Shown here: positions 10,812 to 20,013 of the stretch, piece after piece | Numbering within the stretch: position 1 is the first letter of the stretch | Layout of the letters: each line of letters begins with the position of its first letter | Assembly: GCA_025331435.1 (NCBI GenBank) | Contig: JAIWNI010000178.1 | Span: forward strand, 1 to 32,215 | Length of the DNA stretch: 32,215 nucleotides | Origin: Choanephora cucurbitarum | Taxonomy: Eukaryota > Mucoromycota > Mucoromycetes > Mucorales > Choanephoraceae | Direction: 5' to 3' | Notes under the pieces: model-generated | Databases searched by the model: none | What the model saw: the letters and a program-made list of their open reading frames with translations, nothing else | What the model was told of the DNA's origin: nothing | Translations under genes and position numbers: made by a program

Positions 10812-11348
10812 ATTCAATAAAAGCACACGCTCACACTCAAAAAGAGTAAAGATAGCAAAAATAGAGAAAGGTATAACAAAGCAAATAGAAACCTCAATTC
10901 AGAATGAATGGAATACAGCTCATCTTTCAGTTGCCTTTTTTAGCACTAATGGCAAAAGGCCACCTTCTGCATCTCAATTTGCTCACTAATGGAAAAATGC
11001 CAAAAGAAAAACGTAAGTTATAACATAGATTTGCGTGCTGATTTCATTTGCAGCATAATCCTATACAATGCGCATAATTGCTAAGAGACAAGCTGAGGAA
11101 AATAACAGGGTGAGTTGAGCGAGTAAACCTATATTTCTTGCTCTACAAGAAGAGAAAAGACATTAGCTGAGTCTTTCGTTTTACTGTGGATGCCAGATTA
11201 GTTGATAGCAAAACTAGTTGTTCAGATTCTTACGACAGCTAACAAAGAAGTATCGAAAAATGTGTTGATCTTGTTTATTTCAAAAGCGGTAAGAGAATTT
11301 TTTCAAAATTTAAATCAGAAAAGGTGTGGTAATAGCTTTTTTGGCCTT
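10812..11348 (+). other. Divergent promoter region with an open, helix-like upstream frame
   Basis: This separates the starts of Glo3 (-) and the BCL7-like gene (+). From an AG at about 11198 to ATG 11349 the plus-strand frame is open and continuous with BCL7. It reads like an amphipathic protein (LIAKLVVQILTTANKEVSKN, then VLILFISKAVREFFQNL). A further short frame at 11068-11109 (MRIIAKRQAEENNR) ends at a GTGAGT donor and could splice to it. This could be an N-terminal extension of the BCL7 protein, a separate small gene, or chance. BCL7 proteins normally start right at the SR-rich segment, so I placed the start at 11349. Confidence 0.3.
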
Positions 11349-12246
11349 ATGTCTTTAAACAGCAGATACCGCGAGCGAAAATACAATACTTCTGAAAACG
11401 AACGCTTGTTGCTAGCTTTATCTCAGCCTGTACAAGCCTGGTATTTTCTTTAGACGCGAGATCAAGAGAACATCGTAGTCTCATCAATTTGTATTTAGGG
11501 ACAAGAAGTGGACTCAACTCTCTACAGCCAAGGCATTACAAACATACAAGTGGACAAAATGTATTGTAGACCAAAGCAGCATGTCCCAGACGAAATAACT
11601 GACAACCTTCCCTTTCTCTCTCTTTTTTTTTTCTCTATTGGCATGATCTGTTTTAGCTGATAGAGTGATTCAGTTTGAACCAGATGAGGAGAGTGAAGAA
11701 GAGCCTGAGCCCATGGACCTTGAACAAACAACACAAGTAGAGCTAAACGAAACAGCCACAGTAGAGCCATTAGCAACAGCAGCAACAGCAGCAACAACAA
11801 CAGAAGCAGAAAATAAAGCAAACCTAGAAAAGACACAAAACAACCAAGGACAAACTGCGTTTCTCTCAGACGAAAGCAGCATTCCTGGAGGTCCCAGCAC
11901 ACTGATTACAAACAAACCTCTTGCTGCCCTTCAGAAGGAAGATGAAGACGAACAACGTTCACAGACACCCAAGCTAAGCGATATCTCTGATGACGAACAG
12001 AACAAGCAAAACGTAGATGAAGATGAAGATAACGATATAGACAGTATCAATGATGCCTCAAAACACCCTGCTCTCGCACCTCATGCTCAGGCTCGCCTGA
12101 CAGATGATGATTTTACAGACTCAACAGCCGCTACACCACAGACAGAGGATACGCCTATGATGGAAGATATGAGTGCAGCCAACCAAGGATCTCATCCACT
12201 CAGTCAAGAGATACAGCAAGGCAGTTTAATGGATCAACAGCCTTAG
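11349..12246 (+). CDS. BCL7 N-terminal-domain protein, probable SWI/SNF subunit
   Basis: Exons 11349-11440, 11499-11560 and 11657-12246 join in frame (introns 58 and 96 nt) to 247 residues. The first 52 residues read MSLNSRYRERK..., then QAWDKKWTQLSTAKALQTYK and W49. This matches the order of the BCL7 domain: basic SR-rich start, short helix, W-x-K-K-W, then a KW at the end of a beta strand. The two central tryptophan motifs are created only by splicing across exon junctions, which supports the model. Residues 53-247 are low-complexity, acidic and rich in Gln, Thr, Ser and Asp, with no further domain. Animal BCL7A-C are about 200-230 residues and are SWI/SNF (BAF) complex subunits with a similarly disordered tail. 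A chromatin-remodelling role is inferred from the domain. Confidence 0.72.
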
Positions 12247-13717
12247 TCAAATGTTACAATGAATATGTTTCAACAAATAAAGTCAATTGATCTTGGGAAC
12301 TATTCAAATGTTTGGTGTGTTGTGCTTTCTCTTCTCAGATACTTGATGAATGTTGTCCATATTTTTAAAGGACACATACAATCAATGGAAGAAATTTATA
12401 GGTTCTAGTACACGGTAAATCACACCACGATGGTTACTTTAAATCAGCTTGACTTTTACATGAAAAAGGGGCATTGGTATTTTGAGTACATATTCAACAA
12501 AGCATGCAATTTGTTTTGTGACGGATTAGTTTCTGTCTTTAAAATAAAAACCAACTGTTTATTGTGTTAATGAAATTTATAAGAAATATATAATATAATC
12601 ATACCAATTGTGATTGTTGGTTTGCGATGTGAAATGTGAAATAGTAAGAAATATCAAGTCAATAAGAAATAAAGAAAAGTTAAGGAAAAGAAGAAAGTGA
12701 TAAAACGTCGTAAGTCGTAGATTGCATGCATATTTATATATCACTCAATCGTTTGACTAGATCAAAGAAATGGTCTGAGCTCGAGAAGTCGGTGTTGTAA
12801 TATGGGCATTTTGTGACTTAATCAAATCAAATTGAATAAATCAAGTTGACCAACGAATTAAGACTGTCACAGGATTTAATGGGGGAAATCACAGAGAATC
12901 TATTCAAAAGGATAATCTTCAAAAATTAAAGGAGCACTTGTCATTGTCTTTGAGCAAGACTTATTATCAATATCATTGTTTTTCTTGATGTATCTTCCAT
13001 TTTGCATAGATGATGCAAATTCGTATCAAAAGCGAACTTGCTCAGCTTCTGCTGGCAAGCACTTTCGGACAAACTATAATTTTGAAAAAGCTGTAGAGCT
13101 TTACCATCATAGATATTTCAAAAACATTCAAAGTATTATGGCTCATCCTAAAAGCATTTATCAGCAGAAGCATCACTGGCAAGGAGATCGCACAAAAAGT
13201 TCTGGAAGCCAAAATATGATTAATTGAATATTGCAATTTTTACTTCGTCATCTATCTTCCCAATCATGAATCAAACAATATCAGATCAATTTCGTATGTG
13301 CTTAATTTCTTCTTTTCTTCAGCAGCGTTCAGCTTTGCTTCTTGAAAGCCATTAGGGCCTTCGAATACTATTAAGTTCATTATACGTGCGATTGCCATGA
13401 CAAGAGCCTCCCCATTTAGGATTGAAACCTTCTGTATATATCTTTATCCATGATTGACATAAGATAAAGTGTCGTTAGTAATACTTTCGGCAGGTATATT
13501 GATACAATCCATATTGTTTACGAATCAGGTTACATAATCATTATATACTCTGTTTATATTGTCAAGAAGTAATCATACAGAAATAACTTTCGATTAGTTG
13601 TATGCTGTGCGTCAAAGGACAAGAGATAACATGTGGGACTCTAGAATTTTGAGCTGCTCTCTTGTTTAGCATGACTTCTTAGAAGTTGTAGTTATTAAAA
13701 ATCTGAATTACTTAGTA
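12247..13717. other. Gene-poor stretch upstream of the Tc1 element
   Basis: This holds the 3' flank of the BCL7-like gene (an AATAAA at about 12275) and then AT-rich sequence. An open plus-strand frame at 12976-13227 (83 codons, Lys/His/Tyr-rich) has no recognisable family. It could be an exon of a dead gene. No RNA gene or other repeat was noticed. The sequence just left of the transposon, CTGAATTACTTAG at 13703-13715, looks like a 3' splice site leading into the decayed gene that resumes at 15027. Confidence 0.35.
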
Positions 13718-13719
13718 TA

Positions 13720-13748
13720 CAGTGTGAACGGAAATAAGCTGTGAACTT
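13720..13748 (+). repeat. Left terminal inverted repeat of the Tc1 element
   Basis: Starts CAGTGTGAACGG directly after TA 13718-13719. It pairs with 14996-15024, with 22 of 29 positions matching; all mismatches are transitions. Confidence 0.88.
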
Positions 13749-13846
13749 TAAAGATTAAATTTAATGAGTATCAATAGCGTCTTCGTACTTTAAGCATATG
13801 TAAGAAAGAGTACTGTGTTTCTTTTGGTTAAAAAAAGTATAGAAAA

Positions 13847-14914
13847 TCAATACTTTGTATGGCCTCCGTTAGCTTCTACAATTGATTGACATCTTTGGCT
13901 CATACTGCCAACGAGGTTGTTGAGATACTCTGGCGTGAGACTGTACCATTCTTCTTTCCAAACCCTCTCTAAGTCGACGAGAGTATTGATATCACTCTCA
14001 CGCTCATCTAGACGGTTTCTCAGAAAAGACCAGACATTTTCAATAGGGCTGAGGTCTGGACTTTGTGATGGCCATCTATTGAAGGTGCTCGTCATAGTCT
14101 TCATCTTGAACCACCTGGAGTATACTTCTACATGGCATGGAGCATTGTATCCCTACAATATGTAGTCAATATTGGTCTTCCCAGACTCTTTTTCAATCCA
14201 GGGAAGATAATAATCAACCAAACATTGAACATACACTTTTTGATCAGTTGATCCATGTTGTATCACAAGAGGGCCAACACCATTTGCATGAAAGCATCCC
14301 CATACCATCACAGAACCCAAACCAAACTTGTGGTTATCCTTAATGTGCCTCTCCTCGTATCTTTCTTCGTCCTTTCTGATCACTCTAGTTCCAACACTAG
14401 CACTCTTTAGGGTGAACTTGGCCTCATCAGACCAAACTACCTTGTTCCAGTCATCTTTTGTCCAGTTAAGCCTTTCTTTGACCCAGGCCAAACGTGAGTC
14501 TTTATGTCTGGGCTTCAGAGCTGGCTTCTTTCCTGCAACACATGATTTGAAGTTCATACGACTCAAGGCTACTCGAAAAGTGGTTAAGGAAACCTTCTTG
14601 CCAGAACTCAGAAAGTGACGATGTTGAGCCCTAATTGATTGAGTAGGTCGACGACGAACGCTTAACTCTATCGCGTTCAGATCGATTTGAGAAAGAAGCC
14701 TTTTTCTTCCACTTGGAGTTTTAGGAAGAGTGGTCTTTGTTTGTTGAAGTCTTTTATAAGCAAATCGTACAATTGATTCAGGAAGGTCAAGATCTCTAGC
14801 GATCTGAGCAATGTTACTTTGATACATAAAAGTGCCGGCTAATCTACCGTAATCATATTCGGAAAGATGCTTGTTAGCTTCTTTGGATACGGGAATAATT
14901 GTAGAAGTGCTCAT
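13847..14914 (-). pseudogene. Tc1-family DDE transposase, nonsense- and active-site-mutated
   Basis: A single frame of 355 codons is interrupted once, by TAG at 14153-14155 (codon 254). The N-terminal part has paired helix-turn-helix DNA-binding regions (IAQIARDLDLPESIVRFAYK, about 35-54) and a GRKR linker at 69-72. The catalytic domain shows D163 in VVWSDEAKF and VMVWGCFHANG. After the stop come NAPCHV and SPDLSPIENVW with E292. The second catalytic Asp, normally D in D-N-A-P, is Tyr here (codon 256, TAC in place of an expected GAC). The stop would be CAG in most relatives, a single C-to-T change. So the protein has lost both its C-terminal third and one catalytic residue. The full frame length is normal for the family. 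Confidence 0.93.
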
Positions 14915-14995
14915 TTTTGTATGTTTATTAAGAAAAAGGTGATGAGAAGACCAACAGAATAAACATGGGTTACATGATCAAATCGCAGAGTTTGT

Positions 14996-15024
14996 AAATC
15001 CACAGTTTACTTCCGTCCATATTG
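14996..15024 (-). repeat. Right terminal inverted repeat of the Tc1 element
   Basis: Read on the minus strand it starts CAATATGGACGG. It is followed on the plus strand by TA at 15025-15026, the second copy of the target duplication. Confidence 0.88.
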
Positions 15025-15026
15025 TA

Positions 15027-16449
15027 CAAGTCAATTCGCACCTACCTCGAACAAAATCCTGAAGGTGATTTGAATGAGTTCCTAAAAACTCATTCGGAAT
15101 TTGTGCGTTCTTTGGATTTTGGTTCTCGAGACAAATTTGACAAGAGCTTTCAAATACGCTGCAAAGAAGTTGTATCCTGATTTGACTAAAGCTCAAATCA
15201 ATCAACGATCCATGACAGATGACGAGAACTGGATCGAAGCAGTAAACGTTAAAGCTGGGGACATACAAAGCGAGGCAAAAGATCTGCTTTGTAAATGGTG
15301 CTTCGAAGAATTTCAAAGAGCAGATGACTTTAAAGAGCGCCGTTCTGTTTATAAAACAAGTGTTGACGAGCTGTTGAAGAAGAGTGGTAACGGCTTGCAA
15401 GACAAAGCCAATTGCCTGTCTCTATCACTTCTAGAAAAGTTTGAACAATTGACAAGGACAAGGCTGGCAACCCTTAAGTTGAGCCTTCCGGGCATTTACA
15501 ACGTGTCATCAAAAGAATTCGAGGAAGCTTTGAAGAATAATTTGACACCTGATACGTTCAAAGAAGTTAGTCAAGCGACTTATAGCAGAAAAGGCAGCGA
15601 AGAAGAAGAAGAGGTAGAAAAGGTGCTATGTGAGCTTCAGGAGGAAGCAAAGAAAGAAGAACCATATTTTTGTGTTAAATTTGGTGAAAAGTCCTGTTGT
15701 ACTCGGGAAAACCAAATAAGATTGGTTTTCTCGCATCTCTTCTTGGCTCTAAAGACAAAGAAGAAGAGAGTCGAAATCGATTACGTTGAAACTGTCAACC
15801 AGCTGTTGACCTACATGTTAAATGACATGACTTTTGAGCTTTCGCCTGAGGAAACTCAGTACCTGGCAACTAGAGAGACAAGGCTAAGCAACGATATGAA
15901 GTATAGCAGTAGCGGTAGCAGAAGCAGCAATATCTCCGGTCGTAAGATTGAACTGCTATTGAAAGATGAAAATGATGTTGAACTCTGTAAAATTGAGTTC
16001 AAATGCCCTGCACAAGAGAAGAAGAAGACTAAGAAGCATAAGACCATGAGTGACAGCAGTAAGCGCAGTGATATGTCACTCTACCAAGAAGGAAAGAGTA
16101 TGAGGATCAACAAATGCATTGCTCAGCAAATGAAGAGAGATGATGATGAGTGTATTGTTGGAGTCGACTTTAATGGCTTCAATGGTCACTCTTATGCAAT
16201 GATCAGAGTTGATGACGCTCATGTGTGTGTGTCAAAATTAACACTTTTGACTTGCCAAGCTCAAGAGAAGAACTTCAAAGCACAAGGCTAAAGCACACAT
16301 TTTTGGCTTTGTATGAGCTGAAGAAATTTTGGTTGGGTTTGTTGAAGGCAAAAGAAGGTGCAGAAGATGAAGAAGACGAAGAAGCAGTTCTAAGAAACAG
16401 AGTGTTTTTTAGCCCGAAGATGGCAAATCGCTTTTTGTCGTTGAAATAA
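15027..16449 (+). pseudogene. Decayed gene with second PD-(D/E)XK-like core, lineage-type family
   Basis: Plus-strand coding is visible from the edge of the Tc1 element. It opens SIRTYLEQNPEGDLNEFLK..., shifts frame near 15140-15150, then runs open to 16220 through a long helical region (AFKYAAKKLYPDLTKAQ, ERRSVYKTSVDELLKK) and an acidic tract. The C-terminal domain has GRKIELLLKDE...CKIEFK (about 15940-16002), an acidic-then-E-x-K pattern as in PD-(D/E)XK folds. Next come KSMRINKCIAQQ and VGVDFNGFNGHSYAM. Similar uncharacterised proteins are, as I remember, common in Mucoromycota. A GT dinucleotide run at about 16220-16231 has one repeat too many. Removing that unit would restore a frame continuing VKINTFDLPSSREELQST to the stop at 16447-16449. 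Two frameshifts plus the transposon at the 5' side mark it as dead. Function unknown. Confidence 0.6.
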
Positions 16450-16774
16450 ACTTTGTGAGATGTGTTTGGTTAGATGAAGTACATTCTGTCTTGCAAAACA
16501 AAAACATATATATCACTATTAAAAATACATTTGTTACTCAATCCACAGCTTATTTTTCTTACAAAACTATTGGTTGTTTTCCTTTTCACATAAAGGCAGA
16601 ACCATCAAATGCATACGGTACAAAACGGTTTTATTTGAAGGACAAACAAGAGGAAAAGACACAGAATCATCTTTATTGACCATCGTTGTTGTCATGGCTT
16701 CGCCTAAACAAATGAACAATACTGTTAGCATACACAGTTATATTTATATATTGGCCTTACCTTGCTAAAAGAAC
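16450..16774. other. Flank of the decayed gene, no clear gene
   Basis: AT-rich sequence. A plus-strand frame at about 16574-16690 (SHKGRTIKCIRYKTVLFEGQ) looks protein-like and may be a leftover exon, but I know no family for it and it lacks supported ends. Confidence 0.25.
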
Positions 16775-17098
16775 TTACTTCAACTTGGTATTGTGACGCT
16801 TGGAAAGTTCGGACCATGCAGGCCAATATCCTTCCCAGTCGTTTAAGAAGCTGAACTCCTCATAACTTTTAGCTAGAAGGAGGTCTACCGTTGACCTGGT
16901 CATCTCTGACTTACCTGTTCCAAATAAATCACGGTAAAACGCACCCAGATAATTTTCCGCATCAGCATATGTCTTGCGTACCTTCAGAGCTGTCTCAGTG
17001 AACGAAGAGTATAGCTCATCCAATTCATTCTTGGACTTCGTTGGATGTACCTTGCCCAGAACATTTAGGATACTTGCCTTAGAGGCTCCTCTCTTACG
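16775..17098 (-). pseudogene. Unrecognised minus-strand coding remnant
   Basis: The minus-strand frame is open from 17098 to the TGA/TAA-type stop at 16775 and has protein-like composition: NELDELYSSFTETALKVRK, TYADAENYLGAFYRDLFG, then WEGYWPAWSELSKRH. It is helical and charged. There is a TAA just upstream (17099-17101), then more possible coding farther up, so any start is lost or lies in another exon. It is probably a fragment of another lineage-specific gene. I recognise no domain. Confidence 0.3.
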
Positions 17099-17197
17099 TT
17101 ACATCAGCGCAAGACCTTTGAAACGCTTGATAGACATGACCAAAACTAACGACACTATAGCGCAGATTGTAGCCCAGGGCAGAACACGATTAATGAA

Positions 17198-17843
17198 ATG
17201 AGTAAACGCTTTGCTGTAAACTACTACAGTAGGTCAGTTCATGAGAATAGTTCTTTCTTGTTCCCTGTTTCTGGCTCTGGTCCATCTACTTTCCGCCTTG
17301 GGGACCAAAAGACCCTAAAGTTTTCCTTCAGGTCACCCGAAACGAGGGCTGTACAATCTCAGGCTGCTTCAAGCAAGTTTTTTAGATGTTTAAGGATTGC
17401 TAGCAGTCTTATTGACGTTAATGCCGAAAATTCCTGCTTCAAGACTTACAAAAGCTTGACTCTGTACAAAAGTAGGTGTAAAATCAGACCAACCAATCTT
17501 GTTGTAGTTGACTTGTTGGTAGATGACGGAAAATCGTGTTCTGACTTTGTATACAGCAAGCTTGTTGCGACAGTTATTCACATCTTTGAAACGTCTGAAA
17601 CTGATCCTCTATGTACATCAAACCCCCAAAATCTTGGAAGCCTCAAGTAACAAACCTTATCTTTATTTTAACAGTGAGCAAGACCTTGCAAGCGAAGATG
17701 ACGAATACGTTGTCATCCGGTATGATCAAGTCAAAGCTTTAGCAAGTACTATAGATTGCGACGGCAAAACCTTTTCCATCTGGAACCCATCTACTATTGA
17801 AATAAGAAGGCTCCGTAACTTTAGCCAGCTACACCTGATTTAG
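17198..17843 (+). pseudogene. Unrecognised coding remnant, strand uncertain
   Basis: On the plus strand two overlapping open frames (17198-17650 and 17523-17843) read like protein. The second includes KPYLYFNSEQDLASEDDEYV and TIDCDGKTFSIWNPSTIEI. A one-step frameshift near 17620 would join them. However, the minus strand is also open in pieces (for example 17390-17581, with YNKIGWSDFTPTFVQSQAF), so I cannot settle the coding strand from composition. No family is recognised. It lies between other dead genes and is probably debris. Confidence 0.22.
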
Positions 17844-18371
17844 GCTTTTTCCCTTCCTTCTTTAACAAAGAAAAACAACTTGTAAAACTTTTTTTCAAAA
17901 ACGACTTTATTGAAAATTTTCATAGACATCCCCAAAACGCCATTTTGAATATGGTTTGGTCAAAATACTTCAAAGGCCATTGTTTAAAGGCGTTTCTATG
18001 GTTGAACTCCCGATTAATGATCAGTTAAGTGTGTTTTCGAGGTTCAAACCCCCAATTTTTTTGCATATGTATGTAATGTCAGTCTTAAGAAGAGGTATTC
18101 CCTCAATCGCACATCCCAGAATTGAGCGAGATTTACGTCTCTTGATAAACTTCAAACTATTTACTAATCAGCTACTCTCAAATCTACATATTGATAAATT
18201 TCTCTCAAAATACCATATACAGCTTGTGTGATAAACTTGACACTAAAGTCATATTCTATTTTTTTTTCTTAACTCAGTCTGCTGATTTAAAAAGTAATCC
18301 GATTTTAGACTCAAAAACTTTTTTTTCTTTCTTTCTTTTTCAACATATAAAGACACAAATAATCGCCAACA
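17844..18371. other. Intergenic region and promoter of RCC1
   Basis: AT-rich, with T-runs at about 18250 and 18320. No gene, repeat or RNA is seen. The last 100-200 bp upstream of 18372 should contain the RCC1 promoter; pyrimidine-rich tracts there are typical but not diagnostic. Confidence 0.35.
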
Positions 18372-19848
18372 ATGAGTAAGTCCATGACAGATAAAACAAA
18401 GCAGTTTGAGTTCTATCTGACAATGCTTTTCTGTTTCTTTACAAGGTTTAAAGCGACAAAATACAAGTGATATTGAGATGACTGATGCGTCACAGCCTTC
18501 AAGTTTGAAACGTGCTCGTTCTTCTGAAAACGTTTACGCAAAGAAATCACGTCACATTGCCAACCAGATTGTCAAAGCCCCTACTCAAGTAGGTAAAGTG
18601 TTTGTCTTTGGTACAGGTGATACCGGTCAACTTGGTTTGGGTGACGAAATGTTGGAGCGTAAGAAACCCATGCCATTAAATGCCTTCGATAATGATCAAA
18701 TTGTTGATGTTGTGAGTGGTGGTATGCACTCAATCGCTATCACTAGCGAAGGAAAGGTAATGTAACAATCTTACAAAGGATCTTATGCAATAGACTCAAA
18801 TTTCTTTGGCTGGATTGTTTTTTTTTAGCTTTGGTCTTGGGGTTGTAACGATCAACGCGCTTTAGGTAGATCTGGAGAAGAATATGAACCAGCCCGTGTA
18901 GAAGGCATGGATGATGTTAGAGTAGTGAAAGTTGCCTGTTGTGATTCCGTCACAATGGCATTGTCTGATGAAGGCAAACTCTATTGTTGGGGTACATATC
19001 GTTGTGCTGAAGGTCCTCTTGGCTTTTCTCGCAACAAAGCTGTTCAAGAGACACCTGCCATTTTTGAACCTTTTGCTAAGGTGCAAATTGCAGACATTGC
19101 TGCTGGTACAGACCATTGTTTGGCTTTATCGCGTGATGGTCGCGTCTTTGTCTGGGGTAATGGACAACAATTCCAATTGGGTCGTCGTATCATGGAACGT
19201 CATCTCATCAACGGCCTTCGACCTGAAGCTCTCAACTTAAAGAACATCAAATTGATTGGTACTGGATCTTATCATTCATTCGCTGTTTCTCATGACAACA
19301 CACTCTATGTATGGGGTTTAAACAACTTTCAACAGTGTGGTTTAGTCGATTCAGAAGAGAACAATGAACCTGCCCCCAATGTTATCACAAAGCCTACTGT
19401 TGTGAAAGCACTTGAAGGTAAGGGCGCCATCAGAGATGTTCAAGGTGGTGAGCACCATTCACTTGTGTTGATCGAAGACGGCACAGTCTATGCTTTCGGT
19501 CGTGCTGATTCTGATCAATTGGGTCTCCCTGCTGATTTGATTGATAAAGTGCAGACAAGAGAAGAAGGTGCTGATGTATCTAATTTCAAGAGAGCTGTTG
19601 GCTTACCTACTCTCATTCCAAACTTGAATAACGTCGTGTCTATCTCTACTGGTACAAACCATTCAATTGCCCTTACTTCTGAAGGAAAAGCTTATACCTG
19701 GGGCTTTGGTGAATGTTACGCTTTGGGTAATGGCTCTAGTGATGATGAGCCAATCCCTGTTGAATTGACTGGTCAAAAATTAGAGGGACATAAAGTAATT
19801 CGTATCTCTGCAGGTGCACAACATTCAATGGTTCTTGCTACTGAATAA
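18372..19848 (+). CDS. RCC1: Regulator of chromosome condensation, Ran guanine-nucleotide exchange factor
   Basis: Exons 18372-18375 (ATGA only), 18446-18756 and 18829-19848 give 444 residues. Introns of 70 and 72 nt have GTAAGT/GTAATG donors and CAAG/TTTAG acceptors. After a basic, Lys/Arg-rich N-terminus (MSLKRQNTSD; a nuclear-signal-like AKKSRH) come seven blade repeats with the RCC1 signature, for example VFVFGTGDTGQLGLGD, KLWSWGCNDQRALGR, RVFVWGNGQQFQLGR, TVYAFGRADSDQLGL and KAYTWGFGECYALGN. Each is followed by a G-x-x-H-S/C segment. RCC1 charges Ran with GTP on chromatin, driving nuclear transport and spindle assembly. The length suits the family (421 in human, 482 in yeast Srm1). The ATG in exon two (18478) is in frame and is an alternative start. 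It is convergent with the RagC gene, with 165 bp between stops. Looks intact. Confidence 0.96.
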
Positions 19849-20013
19849 TATATACATACACACATACATCTATAATATGATCATTCTCTCCTTTTTCTTC
19901 TTTTATGTTATTAGCCAAATAGAATAAGCACAACACTTCTTTTTTTTTCTTTTTTTTTTAGTATGTACAATAATAAACATATCCTTCAATACACTGTTTG
20001 TATCAATATCTTT

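Larger units (their letters stand above)
13720..15024 (-). mobile_element. Tc1-type DNA transposon, complete ends, inactive
   Basis: A 1305-bp element is bounded by TA dinucleotides (13718-13719 and 15025-15026), the Tc1/mariner target duplication. Terminal inverted repeats of about 29 bp (13720-13748 and 14996-15024) start CAGTGTGAACGG and CAATATGGACGG. They differ at 7 positions, all transitions. One transposase gene lies inside on the minus strand (13847-14914) and is disabled. The overall size is that of a standard full-length Tc1 element, so this is an old but unrearranged insertion. It sits at what looks like an intron-exon junction of the decayed gene to its right. Confidence 0.93.

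Noticed and set aside
14978..15400. Minus-strand 140-codon frame across the transposon edge
   Set aside because: It crosses the right terminal repeat and lies antisense to the better supported decayed gene.
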